Positions 17,200 to 26,175 of a DNA stretch of 64,000 nt are shown piece after piece. Position 1 is the stretch's first letter, and each line of letters starts with the position of its first letter. The notes beneath the pieces are model-generated. The model was not told the DNA's origin, searched no databases, and was given only the letters and a program-made list of their open reading frames with translations. The translations under genes and the position numbers were made by a program. Source of the DNA: an uncultured Pseudomonadota bacterium (lineage in GTDB: Bacteria > Bdellovibrionota_C > UBA2361 > CALMIO01); the NCBI GenBank assembly GCA_937864035.1, contig CALMIO010000004.1:1-64000 (forward strand), given 5' to 3'.

Positions 17200-19287
17200 T
17201 TAGGAGGCAAGCTTCAGATTGGCTTTATTTTCCAATGTTTTTAGGATTTTGCTAATTTGATCGTCAACTTCGCTATTTTCTAAAGTTCGCTCCATACTTT
17301 CAAAAAACAACCTGTACGAAACTCGCCTAAAATCTTCACCATCTTTGGTGAAATCGTCTAAAATTTGAATCTCTTGTAAATGACTGGCAGCAGCTTCTCG
17401 CATAATATTTATGGCGCTTTCGGCGAATTGACGCTTATCAAGGCGTAAAGTTAAATCGCGCCAAATCGCGGGAAAATCAGAGGATTTTAAGTTCTTCTCC
17501 TTTTTAGGAGAGTTGACAAGAGCTTTGAGTGAGCCTTCAAAATAAAAAAGATCTTCATTGATTCCAACAAAGGAGTTGATTTTAGGGTGTAATAAGCCAA
17601 AATAACCAGAAATGCCTCCGCCAAAATCAATGCCTGCTTGAATTCCCGGATGCAAAAGCGGGTACTCAGCTTGGCTCAATTTAAAGTCCTTTGCTTTTAA
17701 AGAAGCTCTAATATCTTTTAAAAGTCCGGCAAACGCTCCGAGTGTCTCCTCTCTGCTGGGCGGCTTTTTCCATAACCCAGTATGCCACCTTCCGCAAAAT
17801 ATTATTGAAAGAAAGTCCTCTTCAAATTGCTGATCTCTATCCTTAAATTTGCGGTTAAATAGTTTGCAGAATTCAAAAGCTTTAACGCTAGTTAGTCCCA
17901 TTCTTCGATTGCGGGCCGCCAGATGGGCAAGATGCAGGGCATTGGTTATTTTTAGATGCGAATAAGCAGATTCTATGGAATTAGTGATTTGAATATGTTG
18001 CCCTTTGCTGTCGCCAGACAGTTTCGCTAGAAGATCAACTTCGTTAGAAGAATAAAATGATTTGGTGACAACCTCAATAAAACCCCTATTAACCAAAAGA
18101 TTTTCCAATGATTCTTGGATTTCTAAGGTTTTATTAGGCGGTGGGGAGTTATAACTTAAAGGAGGTAATTTAGAGGGCACTTTATCTAGTCCCAAAACTC
18201 GCGTGTATTCTTCAAGCAGATCTTGTTTGCGTGATATATCCCAGAGGCGCCAACTAGGGACTTCAAAAATAATCTCTTGCTCGGTGTTTGCGGTCTCTTT
18301 GGCGGATATTTTAAAGCCAATTGCTGTTAAACGCTTGATTAAATCTGCCGTGTCAATCGATGGTAAGTTTAATTGGTGTTTGATGTAAGCGGGCGAGATG
18401 GCTACCTCGCGCTTTTCGGTTGGTTTGTCCTCGTAGCTAAAAAGTTTTCTATTTGACAGAGTGTCTTTCGCGGCTTTTCCTAATTGAATGTCGATTTCAT
18501 GAGTAACTCTGCCGAGCGCCAGCAGTTGATTTTCGAAATCCCCGCCTCTTTCAAAGAGAAAAGAAGCGTCAGTTGAAATCCCCATCGCGCGCGCTGTTTT
18601 GCGGATTGAAATTGGATCAAAAAGCGCCGCTTCGATCAATACTCTGGTTGTTTTATGATCGCAAGCGCTGTTGGCACAGCCGATTACTCCGGCAATGCCG
18701 ACAATCTCTTTTTGATCCCTTTGAACAAGAGCGCCGGCAGGCACGACGTAAGTTTTGCCGTCAAGAGCTTTTATTTCAGTTGCTTTTTCAAGCTCGACAA
18801 AACGCAAACACCCTTGAAGCTTATCGATATCAAAAGCGTGCATTGGCTGACCAATTTCTAATTGTAAATAATTTAACAGATCAACAATTGGAGGACGTTT
18901 GCCGATCTCATCAGCTGGTAGAAAGCGCGCTATTTTATCTGGTAGTTTGAAATTATTTAATTCTAGCTCTAACAAATTCACTCTCAAACATAGGCGGCTT
19001 TCGAGATCAACTTTTATGGAAAGTTTATTATTTTTTTCAGGTAGTTTGCCGTAATTTAATGGCTTTAATTGACGCCCTAAATAAGCTGCTAACTCGCGAG
19101 CTATTCCTAAGTGTGAAAAATGATCGCCGCGATTAGCGAGAAGTTCGATTTTAAATTGAATGTTTTGCTCTGTTGTTTCGATTGACTTAACTTCTAAGCC
19201 TAAAATATCGAAAATCCCCCGCAATGTGCGGTGATCTATATCGGCAATCTCGATTAGCTCTTCCAGTAATTTTAGCTGAACAATCAT
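17200..19287 (-). CDS. pheT: phenylalanyl-tRNA synthetase beta subunit lacking the tRNA-binding domain
   Basis: 695 residues, shorter than the usual 790-800. The B1 start (LLEELIEIADID...LGLEVKSIE) passes directly into KIELLANRGDHFSHLGIARELA. The roughly 100-residue EMAP/OB tRNA-binding insert that normally lies between these segments is missing. The B3/B4 editing region (MHAFDID, RVLIEAALFDPISIRKTARAMG, SFLFERGGD), the B5 domain, the catalytic-like core and the C-terminal FDX-ACB domain (FPAIWRDLTLRL to the end) are all present. It pairs with PheS to charge tRNA-Phe and should edit Tyr-tRNA-Phe. The gene follows pheS by seven bases in one operon. Confidence 0.93.
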   Translation of the reverse strand: MIVQLKLLEELIEIADIDHRTLRGIFDILGLEVKSIETTEQNIQFKIELLANRGDHFSHLGIARELAAYLGRQLKPLNYGKLPEKNNKLSIKVDLESRLCLRVNLLELELNNFKLPDKIARFLPADEIGKRPPIVDLLNYLQLEIGQPMHAFDIDKLQGCLRFVELEKATEIKALDGKTYVVPAGALVQRDQKEIVGIAGVIGCANSACDHKTTRVLIEAALFDPISIRKTARAMGISTDASFLFERGGDFENQLLALGRVTHEIDIQLGKAAKDTLSNRKLFSYEDKPTEKREVAISPAYIKHQLNLPSIDTADLIKRLTAIGFKISAKETANTEQEIIFEVPSWRLWDISRKQDLLEEYTRVLGLDKVPSKLPPLSYNSPPPNKTLEIQESLENLLVNRGFIEVVTKSFYSSNEVDLLAKLSGDSKGQHIQITNSIESAYSHLKITNALHLAHLAARNRRMGLTSVKAFEFCKLFNRKFKDRDQQFEEDFLSIIFCGRWHTGLWKKPPSREETLGAFAGLLKDIRASLKAKDFKLSQAEYPLLHPGIQAGIDFGGGISGYFGLLHPKINSFVGINEDLFYFEGSLKALVNSPKKEKNLKSSDFPAIWRDLTLRLDKRQFAESAINIMREAAASHLQEIQILDDFTKDGEDFRRVSYRLFFESMERTLENSEVDDQISKILKTLENKANLKLAS

Positions 19288-19294
19288 ACGGGAT

Positions 19295-20335
19295 TTAAAC
19301 TTCTCCTAATATTCTCAGATCCCCTTCGTAAAGCGGTTTAAGTTTTTGTATGCCGGCAAATTGCGCCGCCAACCGAGAAGAGCCCAGCCCAAAAGCCATG
19401 CCCGAGACTTTTTCCGGATCAAAACCGAATTCAATCAGCACTTTTGGATGTATCATGCCGGCTCCGCCGACCGTAACCCATCCGCAATTATCGCAAAAAA
19501 TGCAACCAGTGCCTGAGCATAAGTTACAATTGATTTGCGCGCCAATACTCGGTTCAGTGTAAGGGTAAAATTTCTGAACAAAGCGCACCTTTCGTTCTTT
19601 GCCAAAAAGATTTTTCAAAATGTGTTCAATCAATCCATGAAGTTCGGCGAGCGTCAGGTCGTGATCAAGCCAAACTAATTCATATTGATGAAACATCGCT
19701 TGATGGTTGGCGTCTTCTTTTTCGTTGCGGTAAGCCTTGCCGGGAGTAACAATTTTGATCGGTAGGGAACGATCTTTTTTTTGTTGGGCTTGGTGAAAGA
19801 TTCTAGCTTGAATGGAAGTGGTGTGAGTTCTTAGCACGTAGCCGCCTTCAACATAAAAAGTGTCCTGCATGTCTCTAGCGGGATGATGAGGGGGGATATT
19901 CAGAGAATCAAAGCAATAATACTGGCTTTCTATCTCTGGTCCGCTAATAACTTCAAATCCGAATGGCTTTAAAATTTGATTTATTTTTCTCTCTAAATAA
20001 GTAATAGGTGAAATTCTGCCAATGCCAGCCGCGAGTAACCCGGCAGAAGGGTCGATAAACTCGTTTGCCAGTGATTTTGCAATTTTGAGCTCTTCAAGTT
20101 TTTGATCGCTAGCGGCAAACAATCCTTCGCAAAACTCCTTTAAATTATTTAGCCTCGCGGCAAAGAGAGGTTTTTTTTCAGGAGAGATTGTTTTTAGCTC
20201 GGCAAAGAGAGATTTTATGATCCCATCTTTGCCGAGCCATTTTTGGCGGCTTTCCAGCAAAAGATCGTCGGTCAAAGCTTGTAACTGCTTTGCTTCCTTT
20301 TCGATCTTTTCTAAGAAATTATCACCAAGCGCCAT
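19295..20335 (-). CDS. pheS: phenylalanyl-tRNA synthetase alpha subunit
   Basis: 346 residues. An N-terminal coiled coil is followed by the class II catalytic core: motif 2 with THTTSIQAR and GKAYRNEKEDANHQAMFHQ, YPYTEPS, and motif 3 GMAFGLGSSRLA. A CNLCSGTGCIFCDNCGW cysteine cluster precedes the active-site GAGMIHP loop; similar cysteine-rich versions occur in many bacterial PheS proteins. The protein activates phenylalanine and transfers it to tRNA-Phe within the alpha2-beta2 enzyme. It starts at ATG and lies 28 bases downstream of the cyclophilin gene, with pheT following seven bases later. Confidence 0.96.
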   Translation of the reverse strand: MALGDNFLEKIEKEAKQLQALTDDLLLESRQKWLGKDGIIKSLFAELKTISPEKKPLFAARLNNLKEFCEGLFAASDQKLEELKIAKSLANEFIDPSAGLLAAGIGRISPITYLERKINQILKPFGFEVISGPEIESQYYCFDSLNIPPHHPARDMQDTFYVEGGYVLRTHTTSIQARIFHQAQQKKDRSLPIKIVTPGKAYRNEKEDANHQAMFHQYELVWLDHDLTLAELHGLIEHILKNLFGKERKVRFVQKFYPYTEPSIGAQINCNLCSGTGCIFCDNCGWVTVGGAGMIHPKVLIEFGFDPEKVSGMAFGLGSSRLAAQFAGIQKLKPLYEGDLRILGEV

Positions 20336-20363
20336 TTGAAAATTTTCGAAAAGTTATAGATAT

Positions 20364-20957
20364 TTAGCCGTGAGCTAATTTTGGAAAGAGGTTTTTTAAA
20401 GCCGCATTCCATTTCTCTATATTGCTCTTTTGGGCATTTAGCAACCAAGTTGGATCGCCTTCAATCGAAATTTTGATTATTTGATCTCCTTGAGCGATCG
20501 AGTCAACAACCTCTTGGCCTTTAATCACCTTTCCAAAAACGGTGTGTTTGCCATCAAGCCATGGAGTCGCGACGTGGGTTATAAAAAATTGGCTACCGTT
20601 AGTTGCGGGACCGGCGTTTGCCATTGAAAGGATGCCTGGACCATCATGTTTTAAGTTAGGTGAAAACTCATCGGCAAATTTATAACCCGGCCCGCCAGTG
20701 CCATCACCGCGCGGATCTCCCCCTTGAATCATAAAGTTAGCAATTACTCTATGAAACTTTAGACCATTATAAAAACCTTTGCGTGCTAGATTAACAAAAT
20801 TAGCCACGGTTGCTGGAGCTTCCGCCGCGTATAAATTCAGTTCAATGTTTCCTTTTGATGTTTCAATCTTTGCTTTTAAATTGTTTTCTGCCATTAAGTT
20901 GGTTCCCATAAAAAATAAAAAAAACGATCCTGCGATGATAAATTTTTTTAAAGACAT
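20364..20957 (-). CDS. exported cyclophilin-type peptidyl-prolyl isomerase
   Basis: 197 residues with a signal peptide (about 1-22, cleavage near LMA-EN) and a complete cyclophilin domain: [19 protein letters not shown] with the catalytic arginine, [14 protein letters not shown], and the [12 protein letters not shown] segment. It catalyses proline cis-trans isomerisation during folding of exported proteins in the periplasm. It resembles PpiA-type enzymes, with about 30 extra C-terminal residues. It is the first gene of the ppi-pheS-pheT unit, an unusual but compact arrangement with short spacers. Confidence 0.93.
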   Translation of the reverse strand: MSLKKFIIAGSFFLFFMGTNLMAENNLKAKIETSKGNIELNLYAAEAPATVANFVNLARKGFYNGLKFHRVIANFMIQGGDPRGDGTGGPGYKFADEFSPNLKHDGPGILSMANAGPATNGSQFFITHVATPWLDGKHTVFGKVIKGQEVVDSIAQGDQIIKISIEGDPTWLLNAQKSNIEKWNAALKNLFPKLAHG

Positions 20958-21450
20958 AAAAATATTACTAAATGTTAAAATATTAAACCTTTCAATAACT
21001 TATTAACTTTAAAATTATCAAATCTGTTTTTATCCCCCGTGCTTAGCGCTATATACAATACATATAACGTTTATTCAGGTTTTCAGATAAAAACATTGAT
21101 TCATCTATAAAATAACTAATTTCTTTAGAGATTTAAATATAATGTTATGAGGTCCGGGAAAGATTTTCGCCATCATTGAAAGCTTTTACTTGAATTTAAA
21201 TTAGCAAATTAAGCTTTTCCCCCTTTCCATCATTGATATTATCACTCTTTTGACAGTTCTCAAGCTATAACTAAATTTCTGGCAAAATGGCTTATCTTGC
21301 GCTAATAGTTCTTGACGTGTTATTAAGGGGGAATGCAAGTTGTTGTAATTTGAGTTGCTTAAATTTAATTTAATCAACAATCACATCTTACATATTTTAC
21401 TTACCTAAAACCTTGATTTAAAATAAAAATAATTTTTGGATATAAGACTT
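20958..21450. other. divergent intergenic region
   Basis: About 490 AT-rich bases between the divergent cyclophilin and DsbA-like genes. It should hold both promoters, but no hexamer pair is convincing by eye. CCATCATTGA occurs twice about 60 bases apart. A GGGGG-containing stretch near 21326 resembles ribosome-binding sites elsewhere but has no long frame behind it. Confidence 0.4.
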
Positions 21451-22221
21451 ATGAAATTTAAATTTTTATTATTACTATTGGCAAATGTATTTTTGCCGGT
21501 AGTTTTTTTAGCTAATCAAGCTGTCGCGGATATAACTGACGCGCAGTTTGAGAAGATGTTTGAGAAATTTGTCACATCTGATAAAGGACAAGCCGTTCTT
21601 ACCAAAGCTTTGCAACAGTATGAGACGAAGCAACGAGAAGCGGCTCAGAAACAAGCCGAAGCTCGCGCCAAAGCTGAGTTGGAAAGTCAGTTCAAAAATC
21701 CCGTCAAAGTTGATGTTGGCTCAAGCCCTACAAAAGGTCCGAGCAACGCCAAAATAACTATCGTTGAGTTTTCCGATTTCCAATGCCCATATTGCAGTCG
21801 TGGTAAAAATGTTATGGAAGAGGTTTTAAAAGCTTATCCGCAAGATGTTCGTTTGGTCTTTAAAAACCTGCCTCTCCCTTTTCATGATCAGGCAAGGCCA
21901 GCCGCTCGAGCCGCTTTAGCCGCTGGCAAACAAGGTAAATTTTGGGAGATGCATGACGCCCTTTTTGATAATCAGGGCTCATTACAAGAGAGTTGGTATG
22001 TTGAAAAAGCAAAAGCTCTTGGTTTAGATGTCGAAAAATTTAAGAAAGATATGGCATCGACTGAGATTGAAGAGCAGATAAAGACAGATGAGACTTTAGC
22101 GCGCAATCTTGGCATTCAAGGAACTCCGGGCTTTTTTGTTAATGGTGTAGCGGTCAAAGGAGCTTATCCGTTTGATCACTTTAAAATGATCATTGATCGC
22201 TGGTTGCAAAAGAAAGCATAA
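21451..22221 (+). CDS. DsbA-like thiol:disulfide oxidoreductase
   Basis: 256 residues from the ATG at 21451; a TTG at 21436 would add five residues. A signal peptide (about 1-26, ending VADIT) is followed by a charged helical coil (about 45-85), as in the Com1/DsbA-like group. A thioredoxin-fold domain then carries FSDFQCPYCSRG with a CPYC active site, and the cis-proline segment GTPGFFVNG. It likely oxidises or isomerises disulfides in exported proteins; several cysteine-rich secreted proteins encoded here would be substrates. The gene stands alone and is followed by a strong terminator. Confidence 0.92.
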   Translation: MKFKFLLLLLANVFLPVVFLANQAVADITDAQFEKMFEKFVTSDKGQAVLTKALQQYETKQREAAQKQAEARAKAELESQFKNPVKVDVGSSPTKGPSNAKITIVEFSDFQCPYCSRGKNVMEEVLKAYPQDVRLVFKNLPLPFHDQARPAARAALAAGKQGKFWEMHDALFDNQGSLQESWYVEKAKALGLDVEKFKKDMASTEIEEQIKTDETLARNLGIQGTPGFFVNGVAVKGAYPFDHFKMIIDRWLQKKA

Positions 22222-22238
22222 AGCTTGATTGGTAAATT

Positions 22239-22287
22239 AAAAAAGGGAGGGAGGTTTTATTTTTAACCTCCCTCCCTTTTTTATTTT
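22239..22287. terminator. strong Rho-independent terminator after the DsbA-like gene
   Basis: An 18-bp inverted repeat, AAAAAAGGGAGGGAGGTT / AACCTCCCTCCCTTTTTT, with an eight-base loop and a following T-rich run. A-rich and T-rich flanks on both sides could make it work in both directions. Confidence 0.9.
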
Positions 22288-22340
22288 TTACTTGGTTATT
22301 ATATTTGTCCGTTTCTGATATCGACCGACTTTTTGTGCTA

Positions 22341-22568
22341 CTAACCGACGGTCATAACCTTGCGGCCATCCCAAGTTGATATAGTTAGAATCGGTTTTTT
22401 TGCTCTTTCTTTTGCCGAATTAAAATAATTTTTACTGACTAAACAAGAGCTTGATATTGGAAGCTCTTGATAATTTTTTGTATCATTAAAATAAGTCTTT
22501 TGAGATTTGTTTTTTAAACCTCTTAAGACTTTAACTTTAGTTGCTAGCGAATTGTTAGGTCTGTTCAT
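22341..22568 (-). CDS. possible small basic protein, 75 aa
   Basis: A doubtful small gene. From an ATG at 22568, preceded by AAAGGGGGA about ten bases upstream, it encodes MNRPNNSLATKVKVL and then a basic, polar protein ending WDGRKVMTVG. A longer frame starts at 22628. It has no signal peptide, membrane segment or family resemblance. It is supported only by its length and the ribosome-binding site, and could be a chance frame. Confidence 0.3.
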   Translation of the reverse strand: MNRPNNSLATKVKVLRGLKNKSQKTYFNDTKNYQELPISSSCLVSKNYFNSAKERAKKPILTISTWDGRKVMTVG

Positions 22569-22913
22569 AAGCGAAAATCCCCCTTTAAAGTTTCCCAAAA
22601 ATTTCGGATGGCGCTTAAACAAAAGCAAAAGGAGTATTAGACTCGCAATCTAAGAAGCAAAATTAAAACAGAAGATTGATAAAGCAATTCCCCTTTTAAG
22701 CGTTCCGAATCCCCCATATCCGAGAACGACCATATTACCTAACAACTATACGAACTGGTTTGAAAAATCCAGTAAAATGCTGACAGTATTTAAAACCCTT
22801 ATTTTTAGCGGTTATAATCTAGAATGTATATTCGAGCTATTGAATAACTAATTCTCCTATTTTTAGGAGCCTTTACTAGAAAACTAAATTATATTTTGCT
22901 GAAAACTATTAAT
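22569..22913. other. gene-free AT-rich stretch
   Basis: Nothing firmly identifiable. A short hairpin, CTCCTA / TAGGAG (22856-22871), lies about 45 bases past the stop of the minus-strand helicase-like gene and may help end its transcript, but it has no U-rich tail on that strand. Confidence 0.4.
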
Positions 22914-24191
22914 TTATTCACTTTGGGTGTCACTCTGCTCTTCTTGGGGCTGTTGATTCTGGTTATTTGTTTGTTGTTGAGCAGTGCGCGAAAGTAAAAT
23001 TGCTTTTGAAACTTCCACTTGTTTGCCAGCAATGTTCCAAGAAAACTTTTGATCGATATTGATGCCATTTAGCTTGTCAAGGTTTAGATCAAAAAAGGAG
23101 TAATTTGGACGGAGACTGCTATGTACTAAGGCGTCACTATCAATGGTTAGCTCGCGTTTGATTGTCTCAGAAAGAGATTCCGAAGTTAAGCCAGCCGCTG
23201 ATCCTATATTTGCATAAAAACGAACTTCCCTTACTTTAATATTAGTATTTGAGGGGTTTTCTTTTTCGTTATCTAGCCAATCACGATCGTCAGCTAGTTC
23301 TGAATCGTTATCGGAATTATAGCGCGAGGCCGATCTCGATCTGTCGTATTGATCTTTTTGTCTGCCGTTGCCTGAGCTGTCTTTTCCTCGGAGCGAACGA
23401 TTGTTGCCACCACGCTCATTGTTGCGTCTGTAATCAGAAGACGAGAAGCGCTTATTGTCATATTGATTTTCATCTGAAAAATCATTTTGGGGTGAAGCTT
23501 GGCGATTATTACTTGTATTTGCATTGAGATAAAAATGTATAAGCGAGGAGAGAATTTTTTGCAGATCTGAATCTTTTGATACTGTTTCGGCTAGCGCCTT
23601 GCTTTGTTCGTTTGTTTGTTCAAAAAGATTTATAAGAACCTCTTTGATCTGTTTAAATTTTGCGCTTGCTACATCAGCCGCTGTTGGCAGTTGGCCTTGA
23701 ACGAGCTCTCCTTCAAATTGTTTTTTTAAGTTAGAAAGTTGCGGCAGATCATGAGCTGAAATAATAGTTAGTTCTTCTTGAAAATGATCCGCCAAAGACT
23801 CTCCTCCTATTCTTTCAACATAAAGATCAAGATCATTTGGGAGACCATAATTGATTGCAACAGAGAATTCTTTTAGGTCGAGAAGTCTGGCGGCGACGTC
23901 GGTTACAACTAATGCTGCTAATTCACCTTGTCTTAGGCTTGCAAGCGCCTGATCGAGTTTCGGTTGAGGAACATTCCCAATTAACTTTATCGCTTGTAGA
24001 CCAGCTTTCTTAAGAGTTACCTCAACGAAATCAGCGTCTGATGGAGTATTGCAATAAACTAAGATTTTTTGCCCTAAACGGGTTAATATTAATTCAGTTA
24101 GCGCATTTGGTTTTGCTAATAGCTCTCGTCCAATCTCAAAATAAAGATGTTTTGTTTTTGAATTATTCATAGCAGTTTCTTTCTGTTCCAT
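22914..24191 (-). CDS. helicase-C plus DbpA-type RNA-binding domain protein without a DEAD domain
   Basis: 425 residues resembling only the second half of a DbpA/CsdA-type RNA helicase. Residues 40-150 match the C-terminal RecA lobe: motif IV-like LVYCNTP (44-50) and motif V VTDVAARLLD (96-105). The arginine-finger motif VI is degenerate, reading YVERIGGES (124-132) instead of the usual HRxGRxGR. A disordered R/N/S/G-rich linker (about 225-315) leads to a DbpA-type RNA-binding domain (about 322-398, VRFYANIGSAAGL, YSFFDLNL) and a glutamine-rich tail. There is no N-terminal DEAD lobe and no room for one upstream in frame. It is probably a non-catalytic RNA-binding protein acting on rRNA or other helicases. 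Confidence 0.8.
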   Translation of the reverse strand: MEQKETAMNNSKTKHLYFEIGRELLAKPNALTELILTRLGQKILVYCNTPSDADFVEVTLKKAGLQAIKLIGNVPQPKLDQALASLRQGELAALVVTDVAARLLDLKEFSVAINYGLPNDLDLYVERIGGESLADHFQEELTIISAHDLPQLSNLKKQFEGELVQGQLPTAADVASAKFKQIKEVLINLFEQTNEQSKALAETVSKDSDLQKILSSLIHFYLNANTSNNRQASPQNDFSDENQYDNKRFSSSDYRRNNERGGNNRSLRGKDSSGNGRQKDQYDRSRSASRYNSDNDSELADDRDWLDNEKENPSNTNIKVREVRFYANIGSAAGLTSESLSETIKRELTIDSDALVHSSLRPNYSFFDLNLDKLNGINIDQKFSWNIAGKQVEVSKAILLSRTAQQQTNNQNQQPQEEQSDTQSE

Positions 24192-24328
24192 TTTATTTTT
24201 TTATAAGGTATCAATATAATTTGTTTTTCAACGGGGATTAATAAACTACAGCCAATTACCTTTAAAGTTAAATTTTTAAAATTAAATTATTGTCACCGCA
24301 AATATCCAGACAATCGATTATAATCAAT

Positions 24329-25774
24329 ATGAGTCAAGAGGTGTTTAAGCAAATAAATTTTTATCTGAAGTATTTTGCTGAAGCAATCTTTGCGAAAACA
24401 CAACTACAATTATTGATAAGCGAGTTGTTCTTAGAACCCATTAAAACTGACTTTGCCAGAGAGTTTCTCTCCAGACAACTTTTGTCCGGACAATTCGCGC
24501 GTCGACGATTTTTACTCATCGCCGTTTTATTGATTCAGCTTTTGTTTTCTCCATTCTTAATTCAGGGTTGTTCGTCATTAACAGTAACAGATAGTGCGAC
24601 AAACTTTTCTGAAGTTAATCAGTTGATTTCTGATAGACAATCCGCTGAATTGATAATCAATAACGATAACATAATAGGTTTAACAAATAAAGAGGTATTA
24701 GAATCGATCTCCTTGTTAAAAAACAAACTCGAGCCTCTGCCAAAACAGGAGAAATATCAGAAAATTTATAGTTGCGGCAAAACATACCTTCTTTCAAAGA
24801 ATGCCCCGAATTTTAACTATTGTATTTTGGGCCTTACAGATGATTATCGGCTATCTATCTCCCTGCTTCGAGCGCAAAGCCCGAATCTATTAGTCAGAAG
24901 TTCTCAGCTTTTTCAATCTGTTCCCGAACAATCGATAGATAATTTTGCTGTTTCTCCTGATTTGGCTTGGATAACTTTTGTTGCTAATGGCAGAGAACTT
25001 CAAGTTTTCTCCTTGCGCAGCGGAGCGTTAGTTTTGCGCACGGCTCGAGTGCCGGGCAAAATTAATACCCTTGAATTTTCCCCTGATAGCAGATCTATTT
25101 TGATGTCGGCAACTGATGGTAAATTGTATCGAATCAGATTTTTGGACTTGAAAGAGCAACTGAATCCGCTCGAGCAAGAGCGGCTGTTTGAAAGATATAT
25201 CTCGGCTGCTTCGATAGTTAGCGCTTCGCGATTTCACCCTACGGGCGATATCTTCTTTTTTGGGGATTGGAGTGGCGAGATTACCGCGTTTCGCACCTAT
25301 ACAAGTGATCGATTTGACGGCCGCTACGCGAAAAATATCTTTAAAGGGCGAGCTTTTTCGAGCAAAGGGTTACTGGCGCGGCTTGGCACGGTTGGGACGC
25401 CTCAAATATCACTCATTGAGATCTCTGATGATGGAAATACTTTGGTATTTGCCAATAGAGAAGGCGCACTTGGGGTGGTTGATCTAAGAGGTTTTAGGCA
25501 TTTATTGCTAACTCCGTTAGGTCGGGGAAGAATAAAAAAAATGTTAATAACACCTTTTGGCAAAGAGGTGATTACTTTAAATCGAGACCGCCAAATAGCT
25601 ACTTTTAAAATAGAAAAGAAAAAAGCCAGTGGATCTCTTTTTAATGAATATTCTTTGAATTTACTGAAAGAACATGAGGGTATTTATGAAGATTTAGCTT
25701 TAGTCGATCTGGATAAATTCGTAGCTCTAAGCGCGGACGGTAATTTGAAAATTTTTACGATCGCCGCAGAGTAA
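24329..25774 (+). CDS. membrane-anchored WD40-like beta-propeller protein
   Basis: About 481 residues from ATG 24329; other in-frame starts are TTG 24290 and TTG 24482. The 24482 start would give a normal-length lipoprotein signal, ARRRFLLIAVLLI ending at lipobox IQGC. Otherwise an 80-residue cytoplasmic tail precedes the hydrophobic segment. The rest contains propeller blades such as FAVSPDLAWITFVANGRELQ, LEFSPDSRSILMSATDGKLY and FHPTGDIFFFGDWSGEITAF, a WD40/Tol-like pattern. It probably acts as an envelope protein-binding scaffold. None of the starts has a good Shine-Dalgarno sequence. It diverges from the helicase-like gene. Confidence 0.7.
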   Translation: MSQEVFKQINFYLKYFAEAIFAKTQLQLLISELFLEPIKTDFAREFLSRQLLSGQFARRRFLLIAVLLIQLLFSPFLIQGCSSLTVTDSATNFSEVNQLISDRQSAELIINNDNIIGLTNKEVLESISLLKNKLEPLPKQEKYQKIYSCGKTYLLSKNAPNFNYCILGLTDDYRLSISLLRAQSPNLLVRSSQLFQSVPEQSIDNFAVSPDLAWITFVANGRELQVFSLRSGALVLRTARVPGKINTLEFSPDSRSILMSATDGKLYRIRFLDLKEQLNPLEQERLFERYISAASIVSASRFHPTGDIFFFGDWSGEITAFRTYTSDRFDGRYAKNIFKGRAFSSKGLLARLGTVGTPQISLIEISDDGNTLVFANREGALGVVDLRGFRHLLLTPLGRGRIKKMLITPFGKEVITLNRDRQIATFKIEKKKASGSLFNEYSLNLLKEHEGIYEDLALVDLDKFVALSADGNLKIFTIAAE

Positions 25775-26175
25775 TCTATTAGGAACCGCAAGAAGAGATT
25801 TTAAAACAACGTTTAACAAGAGAAGTTGTTTTTTACCCTTTAAATCATCTGTTTACTGAGTCTTTATCTCTTTATTTTTCATCATAATATTTAAGCTTAG
25901 TTTTATTGCCGAAACTTGACCTTTAAAAAGGTAATAGTTGATTTTCTGATATATTCGGATTACCGGCAGAATCAAATTAAGCAAGGGGTTGTTAAAGGAA
26001 GGAGAGAATTATCTTTGTGTTAATTATCAATAGCAAAGATTATAATTTAAAAGATCTCAGAAGATGTTAGGTTTATCAAAATTATTCCGAAGTTATAATA
26101 TATTAAGGAAAAGATGATTTATAACTTTAAAAACAGAAAACGCTTTTGAAAGATATAGTATAGATTAAAAAAACA
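25775..26175 (+). other. intergenic region upstream of prkA
   Basis: About 400 bases holding the terminator at 25803 and presumably the prkA promoter. GGAAGGAGAG near 26000 looks like a ribosome-binding site but is followed by only a 17-codon frame. No RNA structure is recognised. Confidence 0.4.
25803..25834 (+). terminator. candidate terminator after the propeller gene
   Basis: An 8-bp stem, AAAACAAC / GTTGTTTT, with a 14-base loop and following TT, about 30 bases past the stop codon. The stem is AT-rich, so it is weaker than a typical terminator. Confidence 0.5.

Noticed and set aside
19470..19560. Cysteine cluster in PheS as an abnormal insertion
   Set aside because: Similar cysteine-rich segments before the GMIHP loop occur in many bacterial PheS proteins, so it is normal.
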